This document shows positions 26,265 to 33,365 of a DNA stretch of 64,000 bases, one piece after another. Made by a program: the position numbers and the translations under genes. Position 1 is the first letter of the stretch. Each line of letters opens with the position of its first letter. The notes below the pieces were generated by a model that did not search any database, was not told the origin of the DNA, and was given only the letters and a program-made list of their open reading frames with translations. Origin of the DNA: JAEULH01 sp963805915 (lineage in GTDB: Bacteria; Pseudomonadota; Alphaproteobacteria; Rhodospirillales; Defluviicoccaceae); the NCBI GenBank assembly GCA_963805915.1, contig CAWDWD010000023.1:124001-188000 (forward strand), given 5' to 3'.

Positions 26265-26392
26265 GGTGTTCTTCTCACGTGTTGATGCATCCGTTGCGCC
26301 ACGACGAGGTATCGCTGCAGCACGATTTCGCGGCGATGCCGGTTTTGGTGCCGCCTTTGGCGCGGGTGGATAGAGGGATCATGCCCCATCTT

Positions 26393-27313
26393 TCATGCTA
26401 CCGCGTCGGATTCCATCGGCGAATCCTCGGGCTCGAACAGCTCCGGAATTAACAGATAGGCGCCGACAAGAAAACAGACCGCGCCGGCGAAGGTGCCGAA
26501 GTTGGCCGGCCACGGGGCGGCGACAACCGATCCGGGCTCGACCCAACTGGCCACCGCGGAAATCATGAAAAACACCGAACCGAGCATATTGATAGCGGCG
26601 ATCCACCAAGACAGGCTCCGCGGCTGCCACGACCAGTAGTAGTGCGAGACTTCCATCAAGGCAGCCTGGCTGGCGACGAGGAAGCAGATTGACCCCAGCA
26701 TGTCCGGCGTCCACGCCAGTACATCCTCGCCCTGCCATCCGAGCCCAGCGATGAGGGCGTCGGCGGTGTCGATGTTGAACAGGATGGTTCCGGCCAGCTG
26801 AACCGCCGACGCCAGATAGCCGAGGTCGTGCGGACGCCACCCGATGAAGCGCCACCGACGGGGGGTGGACCGCGCCTGTGGGGTGACGTCCGCCATGTCG
26901 TTGTTGAGCGCCTCCAGCCATTGGAGGCAGGCGGCCGAGGTGAAGAACACGGAGCCGGCGAAGAAGGTCCAGCCGGTCAGGCCCGGATCGAGCCAGCGGA
27001 CAACGGACGCATTGGGCCACGTCGCTTGCGCGCCGCCGATCGCGAACAGCGCCGAGCCGATCATGAACAGGACGGCAATCCACCAACCGATCCGTCGCGG
27101 CGCCCACAGATGTGCCCATTCGTGGCCGATCGCGCCGACGGCGATGCGAGGGTGGATGTTCGCCGATGCGACGACCAAGGGAGCGAGACCCTTGCGCCGC
27201 CGCCGTGAGGTTCGGAGCAGCGCCCCGCCGTCCGCGCGGATTGCTGTTGTCCAGGTGACAAAGGGGCCGAACCCTCGGGTCGTCGCCTTGTGTGTACCGA
27301 CGGCTGTTTTCAT
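26393..27313 (-). CDS. YrhK-like multi-pass membrane protein
   Basis: A 306-residue protein with about eight hydrophobic segments arranged as internally similar pairs. Motifs such as GSVFFTSAACLQWLEA, NMLGSVFFMISAVASW and GAVCFLVGAYLLIPE carry the Gly-Ser-x-x-Phe signature of the YrhK-like domain, repeated here. The biochemical role is unknown. The ATG at 27313 follows a TGGAG site; an earlier in-frame GTG is less likely. It sits between glutamate decarboxylase and the antiporter/channel genes, all on the minus strand, which suggests a role in the same acid or ion response. Confidence 0.65.
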   Translation of the reverse strand: MKTAVGTHKATTRGFGPFVTWTTAIRADGGALLRTSRRRRKGLAPLVVASANIHPRIAVGAIGHEWAHLWAPRRIGWWIAVLFMIGSALFAIGGAQATWPNASVVRWLDPGLTGWTFFAGSVFFTSAACLQWLEALNNDMADVTPQARSTPRRWRFIGWRPHDLGYLASAVQLAGTILFNIDTADALIAGLGWQGEDVLAWTPDMLGSICFLVASQAALMEVSHYYWSWQPRSLSWWIAAINMLGSVFFMISAVASWVEPGSVVAAPWPANFGTFAGAVCFLVGAYLLIPELFEPEDSPMESDAVA

Positions 27314-27352
27314 GCTCCAGGTTTTCGGTCGCAAATCGGCGCGAGCTGCTGG

Positions 27353-27584
27353 TCAAGGGCCTCCATGTACAAGGCGCCAGACGGCGACACCGACGCGCTC
27401 CCAGGTCCCGTCAAGCCCGTCGCTATGGGCGAAAAAATGCATCCGGCCGCCGAGTTCGCGCATGAAAGGATGGGTGTCGGCGAAGTTCGGCGCTCCGACG
27501 GTGGCGTAGCGCACATGGGGCGACGATGCAGGCGCTGGTCAGCGGCTGGGTCTCGACGAAGCGCACCCAAGGGCTGTCGCCGGC
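27353..27584 (-). pseudogene. degenerate coding remnant downstream of glutamate decarboxylase
   Basis: Directly after the decarboxylase stop the minus strand stays protein-like but without a start codon. One frame gives PWVRFVETQPLTSACIV; a neighbouring frame then gives VRYATVGAPNFADTHPF followed by MRELGGRMHFFAHSDG and GTWERVGVAVWRLVHG, ending at the TGA at 27355-27353. The pieces join across a frame change at about 27520. They look like the C-terminal part of a larger protein whose front is missing. I do not recognise the family. Confidence 0.4.
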
Positions 27585-28982
27585 CTAGTGGTGGAAGCCG
27601 CCTGCCTCTTCGGCGGTCATCGACGAGGTAATCGGGTGGGCGTCGAAGTAGGCGAGGCACCGTTTGAAATCCTCGATGAGCAACGCCCCCAGGTCCCTGC
27701 TGACGCCGTGGCGGACGAGGATGCGTTGGATCACCAGATCCTGGCAATTAGGCTCGAGCGAATAGGCGGGGACCTGCCAGCCGCGGCTGCTTAGACGGTC
27801 CGCCAAGTCGTAAAGGGTAAAGCCCGGGTCGAGGCCCTCCTTGATCCGCCACGACACCGCCGGGATGCCCCCTGCGGGATCGCCGCCATAGATGATCTCG
27901 AACGGGCCGAGCTTGCCGATTTCCTCGGCCAGAAACCGGGCGGTGTCGTAACAGGCGGTATGGATCTTGCGGTAACCTTCCTTGCCGAGGCGGAGGAAGT
28001 TGTAGTACTGGCAGACGATCTGGCCGCCCGGCCGCGAGAAGTTCAGCGCGAACGTAGGCATGTTGCCGCCGAGATAATTAACGTTGAAGACCAGGTCCTC
28101 GGGAAGATCCCGGGCTTCGCGCCAGATCACCCAGCCGACGCCCAGCGGCGACAGCCCGAACTTGTGACCCGAGGTGTTGATCGACTTGACCCGGGGAACG
28201 CGGAAATCCCAGGGAAGGTCGGGCGCGCAGAACGGCGCCAGGAACCCGCCGCTGGCGCCGTCGACGTGGATGGGGATGTCGAGCCCTTTGTCTCGTTGCA
28301 AGGTGTCGAGGGCATCGGCGACCGCCTTCACCGGTTCGTAGTCGCAGGTGAAGGTGACGCCGAGGGTGGGGACGACGCCGATGGTGTTCTCGTCGCAACG
28401 CTCGATCACTTCCTCGGGGGTCATCAGCAGCCGCCCGTGTTCCATCGGAATCTCCCGGTGCTCGACGTCCCAGTAGCGGGTGAACTTGTGCCAGCAGATC
28501 TGCACCGGCCCGGTGATCAGGTTCGGCCTGTCGGTCGGTTTGCCCCGGGCTTTCATTCGTTCCCGCCAGCGCCACTTCATCGCCATGCCACCGAGCATCG
28601 CAGCCTCGCTGGAGCCGGTGGTCGAGCATCCGAGGGTGTTGGCGGCGTCGGGCGCGTTCCACAGATCGGCCAGCATGTGCACGCAGCGCGCCTCGATCTC
28701 CGCGGTCTGCGGATACTCGTCCTTGTCGATCATGTTCTTGTCGAGACATTCGTCCATCAACCGGTGGACCTCGGGCTCGGCCCAGCTCTGACAGAAGGTC
28801 GCCAGGTTCTGGCGCGAGTTGCCGTCCAGCATCAACTCGTCGTGGACGACGCTGTAGGCGTGCCGCGGCGCGTGCTCCTTGTCCGGGAACCTGTACCTGG
28901 GCATGCTGACCGAGAGGTCGGCGGAGGCATAGATGTCGTCCAGAAGGTTCTCTCGCACGTCGTCCTTCGCATGCAGCGTCAT
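27585..28982 (-). CDS. gadB: glutamate decarboxylase
   Basis: A 465-residue PLP enzyme converting glutamate to GABA and CO2 while consuming a cytosolic proton, the core of glutamate-dependent acid resistance. Signatures are LGCSTTGSSEAAMLGGMAMK (residues 118-137), HVDGASGGFLAPF and the PLP lysine Lys274 in NTSGHKFGLSPLGVGW. The length matches E. coli GadB (466), and the start follows GGAGGGGAG. No GadC-type antiporter is nearby; the neighbours downstream are a YrhK-like membrane protein, an NhaP-type antiporter and a K+ channel. The end EEAGGFHH resembles the GadB autoinhibitory tail. Confidence 0.95.
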   Translation of the reverse strand: MTLHAKDDVRENLLDDIYASADLSVSMPRYRFPDKEHAPRHAYSVVHDELMLDGNSRQNLATFCQSWAEPEVHRLMDECLDKNMIDKDEYPQTAEIEARCVHMLADLWNAPDAANTLGCSTTGSSEAAMLGGMAMKWRWRERMKARGKPTDRPNLITGPVQICWHKFTRYWDVEHREIPMEHGRLLMTPEEVIERCDENTIGVVPTLGVTFTCDYEPVKAVADALDTLQRDKGLDIPIHVDGASGGFLAPFCAPDLPWDFRVPRVKSINTSGHKFGLSPLGVGWVIWREARDLPEDLVFNVNYLGGNMPTFALNFSRPGGQIVCQYYNFLRLGKEGYRKIHTACYDTARFLAEEIGKLGPFEIIYGGDPAGGIPAVSWRIKEGLDPGFTLYDLADRLSSRGWQVPAYSLEPNCQDLVIQRILVRHGVSRDLGALLIEDFKRCLAYFDAHPITSSMTAEEAGGFHH

Positions 28983-29061
28983 GATGTCACTCCCCTCCTT
29001 GTTCGAGCTGGCCGGACGTTAACACGGGTGCGAGGGAGGCTCCAGGCCCGCGGTCCGCTGG

Positions 29062-29088
29062 GCGAGAAGCCTTAGCCGCCCTTCTCGC
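29062..29088. terminator. stem-loop between the cupredoxin gene and gadB
   Basis: GCGAGAAG (29062-29069) pairs perfectly with CTTCTCGC (29081-29088) around an 11-base loop. It lies 36 bp after the cupredoxin gene and 80 bp before gadB. Neither strand shows a good T run, so factor-independent termination is uncertain. Confidence 0.3.
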
Positions 29089-29123
29089 TCTGTTTGAAGC
29101 GGCCGAACTCTCGGCCAGATCGC

Positions 29124-29653
29124 TCAACGTATTCGGACCGCTCCGGTGCGGAGAATTTCGTCCACGGCTGGGAACGCGCGCTCGGCCAGCTCCGGCACGG
29201 GTTGCCAACTTTTCTGGTCTGCGCGGGCATCGGCGGGCGGCCACGCCCCGGGTCCAGCACGGCCGACGATGATCCGCCCGACCATACCGGACTGCTCGTG
29301 AGGGATGCAGTAGTAGTCGTACACGCCCTCGACGGTCAGGCTGACCGCGAAGCTCTCATTGGGCAAAAGGTAACCGGAATTCCAAGGCGCCGCCGTGTCG
29401 GGGATGCGCGGGGGATGGTTGTCGTTCCGCGGATGATAGGCGGTGGAGGTGTGAGTATTCCCGGGATCGACGTTGGTCCAACGGATCGTTTGTCCCGGCC
29501 GTATGAGAAGGCCGATCGGATCGAACCAAACTTCGGATCCGTCGGCAGTGCCCCGCATCCGAACCTCGACGATCTCCTGCGTAGCCGCCGCCGCCGGGAG
29601 AAAGCCGGCGAGGAGGCCCCGCCGACCCTCAGGACGCTTCTGCGCGACAGCAT
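29124..29653 (-). pseudogene. Tat-exported cupredoxin, broken by a one-base deletion in the signal peptide
   Basis: From the ATG at 29653 the frame reads MLSRRSVLRVGG, a twin-arginine signal, then goes out of frame. Supplying one G in the GGGG run near 29618 would restore VGGGLLAGFLPAAAATQEIV and join it to the long frame ending at 29124. The mature part is a plastocyanin/azurin-like cupredoxin: TIRWTNVDPGNTHTSTAYHP carries the first histidine, and YYCIPHEQSGMVGRI supplies Cys, His and Met for a type I copper site. The repaired protein has about 176 residues. It starts one base after the stop of the DUF5602-like gene, so the two form a translationally coupled pair. A G-run indel could equally be a sequencing error. 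Confidence 0.75.
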
Positions 29654-29654
29654 C

Positions 29655-30059
29655 CTACTTCGCGACGCGCGCTTCTTCGGCCTTCGTTATGTGCCAGAGT
29701 ACGATGTGGTAATGCGGCACCTCCACGCCGGGATGGCCCGCGTTGTAGTACATGCCTACATGGTCGACCTTGCCGCCGGCCGCCTTCAGATCTTCGAACT
29801 TCTTGTGATCTGTGAAGTCTTTTATCGGGATCATGTAGATCGTGCTGACCAACTTGCCGTCGTGGTCATAGGCGAGGAATGGACCCGCGGGCATGGTTTT
29901 CGGGTCGACGTAAAGCGTGCCGAGGCCGGGCAGAAACTCCGGCAGCTTCACGAGATCGCTGACTTTCTTGTAATCACCACCGGGTGGCGCCGTCTCGACG
30001 GCGAGCGCTGGTGTGGCCAGGGTCATGACGAGCAGGCCCGCGGCGATGAGACGGATCAT
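29655..30059 (-). CDS. secreted DUF5602/TTHB210-like protein
   Basis: A 134-residue protein with a clear Sec signal peptide (MIRLIAAGLLVMTLATPALA). The mature part contains YYNAGHPGVEVPHYHIVLWH, whose clustered histidines suggest a metal site; similar small periplasmic proteins are placed in the DUF5602/TTHB210-like group, an assignment I hold with moderate confidence. Together with the coupled cupredoxin gene it suggests a periplasmic copper or redox pair. An IS1595-type element lies directly upstream: it separates the ATG at 30059 from the ancestral ribosome-binding site AAGGAGG, now at 31108-31114. The IS end leaves only a weak AGGA six bases before the ATG. Confidence 0.7.
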   Translation of the reverse strand: MIRLIAAGLLVMTLATPALAVETAPPGGDYKKVSDLVKLPEFLPGLGTLYVDPKTMPAGPFLAYDHDGKLVSTIYMIPIKDFTDHKKFEDLKAAGGKVDHVGMYYNAGHPGVEVPHYHIVLWHITKAEEARVAK

Positions 30060-30066
30060 AACAATT
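30059..30066. repeat. left target-site duplication of the IS element
   Basis: TAACAATT directly abuts the left inverted repeat; the right copy at 31098-31105 reads TAACGATT, a 7/8 match. Its first base pairs with the A of the ATG of the interrupted operon. Confidence 0.8.
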
Positions 30067-31097
30067 CCTGATTACGCATGAACCTCAGCCAGTTTGAGGA
30101 GGCGATATGGCATTGGCGGGGTTCGGACGGCGGCCCAGCCGAGGCGGGGCATCATGGCGGCGAGATCGTAGCGCCGATTGAAGCGGTATTCGAACTCGGC
30201 CAGGTAGCGGGGGATGTGCTTTTGGCGGATGGCGCGGTATGTGCCGGTGATGGCGGTCTTGATGTTGCCGAGCGCCGTGTTGACCCACTTGAAAGCGGGT
30301 GTCAGCACCGCCTTGCGGCCGGATCCTGTGCAGATCGGCTGATGCGTGCATCCCGCATCCGCGACACCGCGGAAGCAGCTGAGGCCGTCGCTGACGACGG
30401 TGCTGGTGGGATCGAGGCTGCGTCGGGCCAGTTTTTCGACCTCCTTGCGCCGAAAGCCGATGACCCGGCGCAGCTTCAGGCGCACCGGCTTGCCCTCGGG
30501 CGTGGTTTCGACGGCGACGATGATCGGCATCTTGCCGGGCGCGCCGCGACCGCGCTTGCCACCGGAGCGTTCGCCACCGAGATAGGCGTCGTCCATTTCG
30601 ACCCGACCGGTCAGGCGCTTGCCGGCATCCCGCTCCATCATCACCTGCATCAGCTTGTGTTTGAGCTTCCAGGCGGTGTTCTGGGTCACACCGAGGCGAC
30701 GGCCGAGTTCGAGGCTGGAGATCCCGCCCTTGCTCTGCGTCAGGTGGTACATGGTGCGAAACCAAGTGCGCAGCGGCACCTTGGTCGAGGCGAAGATCGT
30801 GCCGGCCATCAGCGAGGTCTGCCGGCGGCAGGACGTGCACTGGTAGAGGGCACGGGTCTTGATGACGCAGTGATTCCGCCCGCCGCAGCCGGGGCAGACA
30901 AAGCCTTGCGGCCAACGCCAGCCGAGCACGACCTCCCGACACCGATCCTCGCTCCCGTAAAGCTCATCGAACCGCGCCTCGCTGAGCCCCTTCTGAAACT
31001 GAACACGATTGCGCGCCATGCCTCAACCCCGCCTGTCTCCTTATATGTTCCCGATTTGTACCACGCCCCGGCAGGCTGAGAAAGAAGCGTAATCAGG
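30067..31097 (-). mobile_element. IS1595-family insertion sequence, 1031 bp, apparently complete
   Basis: Imperfect 24-bp terminal inverted repeats bound the element: 30067-30090, starting CCTGATTACGC, and 31074-31097, ending GCGTAATCAGG, with CTCAGCC shared at the inner ends. Flanking 8-bp direct repeats (TAACAATT and TAACGATT) are the expected target-site duplication length for this family. A single undisrupted transposase fills the element and its TAA stop lies inside the left repeat. The one mismatch in the duplication suggests that the insertion is not very recent. It landed between the Shine-Dalgarno sequence and the ATG of the periplasmic DUF5602-like gene. Confidence 0.9.
30072..31019 (-). 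CDS. IS1595-family transposase (ISXO2-like)
   Basis: A 315-residue transposase. The N-terminal zinc ribbon has paired cysteines, Cys42/Cys45 (CPGCGGRNH) and Cys61/Cys64 (CTSCRRQTSLMAGTIF), then a helix-turn-helix-like stretch (ISSLELGRRLGVTQNTAWKL). The catalytic domain follows with VEMDDAYLGGERSGGKRGRG, typical of the ISXO2-like DDE fold, and a downstream FKWVNTALGNIKTAITGTY region. The frame is intact, so it may be active. It reads toward the captured DUF5602-like gene, whose ATG lies 12 bp past the transposase stop. Confidence 0.92.
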   Translation of the reverse strand: MARNRVQFQKGLSEARFDELYGSEDRCREVVLGWRWPQGFVCPGCGGRNHCVIKTRALYQCTSCRRQTSLMAGTIFASTKVPLRTWFRTMYHLTQSKGGISSLELGRRLGVTQNTAWKLKHKLMQVMMERDAGKRLTGRVEMDDAYLGGERSGGKRGRGAPGKMPIIVAVETTPEGKPVRLKLRRVIGFRRKEVEKLARRSLDPTSTVVSDGLSCFRGVADAGCTHQPICTGSGRKAVLTPAFKWVNTALGNIKTAITGTYRAIRQKHIPRYLAEFEYRFNRRYDLAAMMPRLGWAAVRTPPMPYRLLKLAEVHA

Positions 31098-31105
31098 TAA
31101 CGATT
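31098..31105. repeat. right target-site duplication of the IS element
   Basis: TAACGATT, matching the left copy TAACAATT at 30059-30066 in seven of eight bases. Confidence 0.8.
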
Positions 31106-31107
31106 TG

Positions 31108-31114
31108 CCTCCTT
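31108..31114 (-). promoter_or_regulatory. orphaned Shine-Dalgarno sequence AAGGAGG
   Basis: On the minus strand AAGGAGG sits just outside the right end of the IS. Removing the IS and one copy of the target duplication would place it nine bases upstream of the ATG at 30059, an ideal ribosome-binding site. It now lies over 1 kb from that start. Confidence 0.75.
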
Positions 31115-31159
31115 GGCTGTTCGAAAAGGGAGCTTCCTGGTGCGCGCGGCGCGGTTAAG

Positions 31160-31636
31160 CTAGTTGCCGCCGAGTAGGTTGGCGATCGGGTCGCTTGCGG
31201 GGAAAGTCTGAGCCAGGGCGTCATCCAAAGCGTCATCCAATTCCCGCTTCCGCCGGGACTTCTCGTCTTCCGGTTGATGGAGTCCCGCTGGCGGGAGTTC
31301 CACCGACGGGAGTTCCGCTGCCGGCGGTGCCGTGTCCGCCGGACTCATTGCGGCGGAAATTGCTTCTCCGGCGCGGCCACCCTCCTGGGCCGCGCAAAGC
31401 GAGCGGCGAATGTGCCCCATGATCGTATCGACGAGACCCGGGCGTAGCGGCGCGATGCTCGTCGCGCGTCCGGGGAGGTCGCGCGTCACACAGGGGCAAA
31501 AGACCTGCTGAACCGCCGACGTCACGCAGTCCTCCAGCGAGCCGTACGGCTGGTTGTATTTAAGCGCGACGGCCGTGGCGACGGCCTGCTCAAGCTGTTC
31601 GGGCCGGATCGCATCGGCATAGGCATCCGTGTACAT
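31160..31636 (-). CDS. hypothetical protein containing the duplicated CAAQEGGRAG segment
   Basis: A 158-residue protein I do not recognise. The start MYTDAYADAIRPEQLEQAV follows a good GGAGG site; the frame is open further upstream but that part is not protein-like. Residues about 20-65 hold LKYNQPYGSLEDCVTSAVQQ and a short CPC motif. The middle (RSLCAAQEGGRAG and SAAMSPAD) is the segment duplicated at 24114-24220. It then becomes Pro/Glu-rich and ends DDALAQTFPASDPIANLLGG; 'TFPASDP' endings occur on many small uncharacterised proteobacterial proteins. No membrane segment or signal peptide is visible. Confidence 0.6.
   Translation of the reverse strand: MYTDAYADAIRPEQLEQAVATAVALKYNQPYGSLEDCVTSAVQQVFCPCVTRDLPGRATSIAPLRPGLVDTIMGHIRRSLCAAQEGGRAGEAISAAMSPADTAPPAAELPSVELPPAGLHQPEDEKSRRKRELDDALDDALAQTFPASDPIANLLGGN
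31334..31440 (-). repeat. coding copy of the 107-bp segment also found at 24114-24220
   Basis: The run from GTCCGCCGGACTCATTG to ATCGTATCGACGAGACCC matches 24114-24220 with few differences. Here it is in frame within a gene; there it is isolated. Confidence 0.7.
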
Positions 31637-31866
31637 TTCACCTCCGCGTGTCCTGAAACTGATACCACGGATACACATGGTGAGCCCGGCACTATGGGAC
31701 GAACAAATTTCCCAGATGGATGTTATCGATTTTCCCGATGTAACGATCGCCACTTCGGATCGCGTGGGATCAACCGGCGCCATTAATTGATATCGATGAA
31801 ACCGATAAATGCGGCGAGGAAAGTTTGTTTGATAAATATAAATTTGACCCCACGTGATAAGGACAC

Positions 31867-32238
31867 ATGATGGCTCACGAGGAAAATGGGAGAGAGATGA
31901 TGTTGGAGCTCAACAAGGTGGCCGGTGTCGAAATCGCGAAATTCGTCCACGGGGAAGAACTTGCGTTTCGTAATCGGAACTGCCGCAACAAGCAGTTCGG
32001 ATTGTGGCTGGCGGCGGAACTGAGGTTGATCGAAGAAGCGCGCGAATACGCCAATTCAATTGTTGCCTTGGGCGTTACCAATGCTGACGATGGCGATCTG
32101 ATACGCCAAGTTCAAGCGGATCTGTCGCTGCGCGGGGTCCAAATCCCCGATATCGTTATCCGGTTGGCGCTTGAGCGCCAAGACTTCGTCGCGGGCGCGC
32201 GGACGGTCTCGCCGCCCGCCCAGCAGGCTGTCGCTTAG
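31867..32238 (+). CDS. DUF1476 protein, divergent F1-ATPase inhibitor (zeta)-like
   Basis: A 123-residue protein of the DUF1476 family, whose best-known member is the zeta subunit that inhibits F1-ATPase in Paracoccus and relatives. FVHGEELAFRNRNCRNKQFGL matches the family core (FAHDEELRFKAEARRNKLLGL type), and LIRQVQADLSLRGVQIPDIVIR matches its second half. The first twenty residues differ from the usual MTTFDDRE segment that carries the inhibitory function, and the tail ends in a short Pro/Ala stretch. It may be a second, specialised copy; the ordinary copy is presumably elsewhere. An AT-rich promoter-like stretch precedes it. Its stop overlaps that of the convergent LysR gene. Confidence 0.72.
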   Translation: MMAHEENGREMMLELNKVAGVEIAKFVHGEELAFRNRNCRNKQFGLWLAAELRLIEEAREYANSIVALGVTNADDGDLIRQVQADLSLRGVQIPDIVIRLALERQDFVAGARTVSPPAQQAVA

Positions 32239-33179
32239 CCACGCGGATTTGGTGCGTTCGGGCGCGACCATGGCTCGGGCGATGGCTCGGGCAACGGCTC
32301 GGCCGCGGTGGAAGCGACCTTGCGAATGCCGGCGATGGCCGAGGCGATCAGCTCGCCGTCACCTTCGGTCGAATAGACGATGTAGGCCGGGTTGCTGAAT
32401 TCCGGCGCCTCCCCGACGAGGTGGAGGCGCCCGTCTTGCAGATAGGGGCGGACGAGGCGGACGGGAAAGTAGCCCGCGCCGCCGTTTTGTCGAATGTATT
32501 GCAGCCCGAGCCAGCCGATGTTGACGGTCATGCCGGAGCTGACGAAGTCGGGGAAGCTGGCGCCGTGTTTGGCGAAAAATTCCGGTCCCCAGTCGATGTA
32601 CACGTAGCCGGGTCCCGGCTTGGGCTCCGCCCCGGGCGAGCTTGAGACGAAAACAAGTGTGTCTTCGATCAGCAGCTCGACGCGCAGCCCGGGCCGGTTC
32701 TGCGGCGTATACATGACGCCGATGTCTATGCGACCGTCGATAAGTCGCTGCATGAGATCCTCTTCAAACCCTATTTCCGCGCGCACCGAAACGTCGGGAG
32801 CCATCTCTCGCATCAGCGGGAGCCACCGCAACAACAAATTCTCCCACAACCCTATTCGCCCGCCGACCGCGAGGATGGCGCGGTGATTGGTCGGTATGCC
32901 GACGTCTTGCCTTGCCTGCTCGAGCGTCCGGACAAGCGATGCCGCATGTTTCTGGAATCGCATTCCCGCGGGTGTGAGAACTGCTCCCGCTTTGTTTCGC
33001 ACGAAGAGCCTGCAATCAAGCTGCTCTTCAAGCGCGTGAATACGCGCACTCACGGTCGACTGAGTAACGTGCAATCGCTCGGCCGCCGAGATGAAATGCC
33101 CCGTCGCCACCACGGTCAGGAACGTCCGGGCGAGTTCCGTATCCAGAGGGCTTGCTCCCACTTGCTCTTCGGAAAACAT
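32235..33179 (-). CDS. LysR-family transcriptional regulator
   Basis: A 314-residue LysR-type regulator. The N-terminal helix-turn-helix is FLTVVATGHFISAAERLHVT through STVSARIHALEEQLDCRLF; the rest is the periplasmic-binding-protein-like effector domain. The C-terminus carries a short Pro-Glu repeat (EPLPEPSPEP) encoded by repeated GGCTCGG units around 32272-32310. It is divergent from the GH57 gene 187 bp away, the usual layout for a LysR target, but also tail-to-tail with the zeta-like gene. Ligand unknown. Confidence 0.9.
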   Translation of the reverse strand: MFSEEQVGASPLDTELARTFLTVVATGHFISAAERLHVTQSTVSARIHALEEQLDCRLFVRNKAGAVLTPAGMRFQKHAASLVRTLEQARQDVGIPTNHRAILAVGGRIGLWENLLLRWLPLMREMAPDVSVRAEIGFEEDLMQRLIDGRIDIGVMYTPQNRPGLRVELLIEDTLVFVSSSPGAEPKPGPGYVYIDWGPEFFAKHGASFPDFVSSGMTVNIGWLGLQYIRQNGGAGYFPVRLVRPYLQDGRLHLVGEAPEFSNPAYIVYSTEGDGELIASAIAGIRKVASTAAEPLPEPSPEPWSRPNAPNPRG

Positions 33180-33365
33180 AGCATCGGCCCGCGCGATGCC
33201 AAAAGCTGCGTTTGTTGGGGTTCGACCGGCCCGGATCCGGTGCGGGCGCCAACCGTTTAAGCTTGGCGCCGTTGGGCTTGGTGAAGTGTCTTATTGCCGC
33301 CGGCGGATTGGCGGGTTAGCTTTTTACCGCAAAAGCGAAGGATGCGAGGGGGCGGGAGGGGTGAG

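Noticed and set aside
27290..27631. Plus-strand gene in the gap after gadB
   Set aside because: No ribosome-binding site and no motif; the minus strand in the same place has better coding character.
31787..31800. FNR-like site TTGATATCGATGAA before the zeta-like gene
   Set aside because: Only one half fits TTGAT-N4-ATCAA; the other half has mismatches, so it is too weak to claim.
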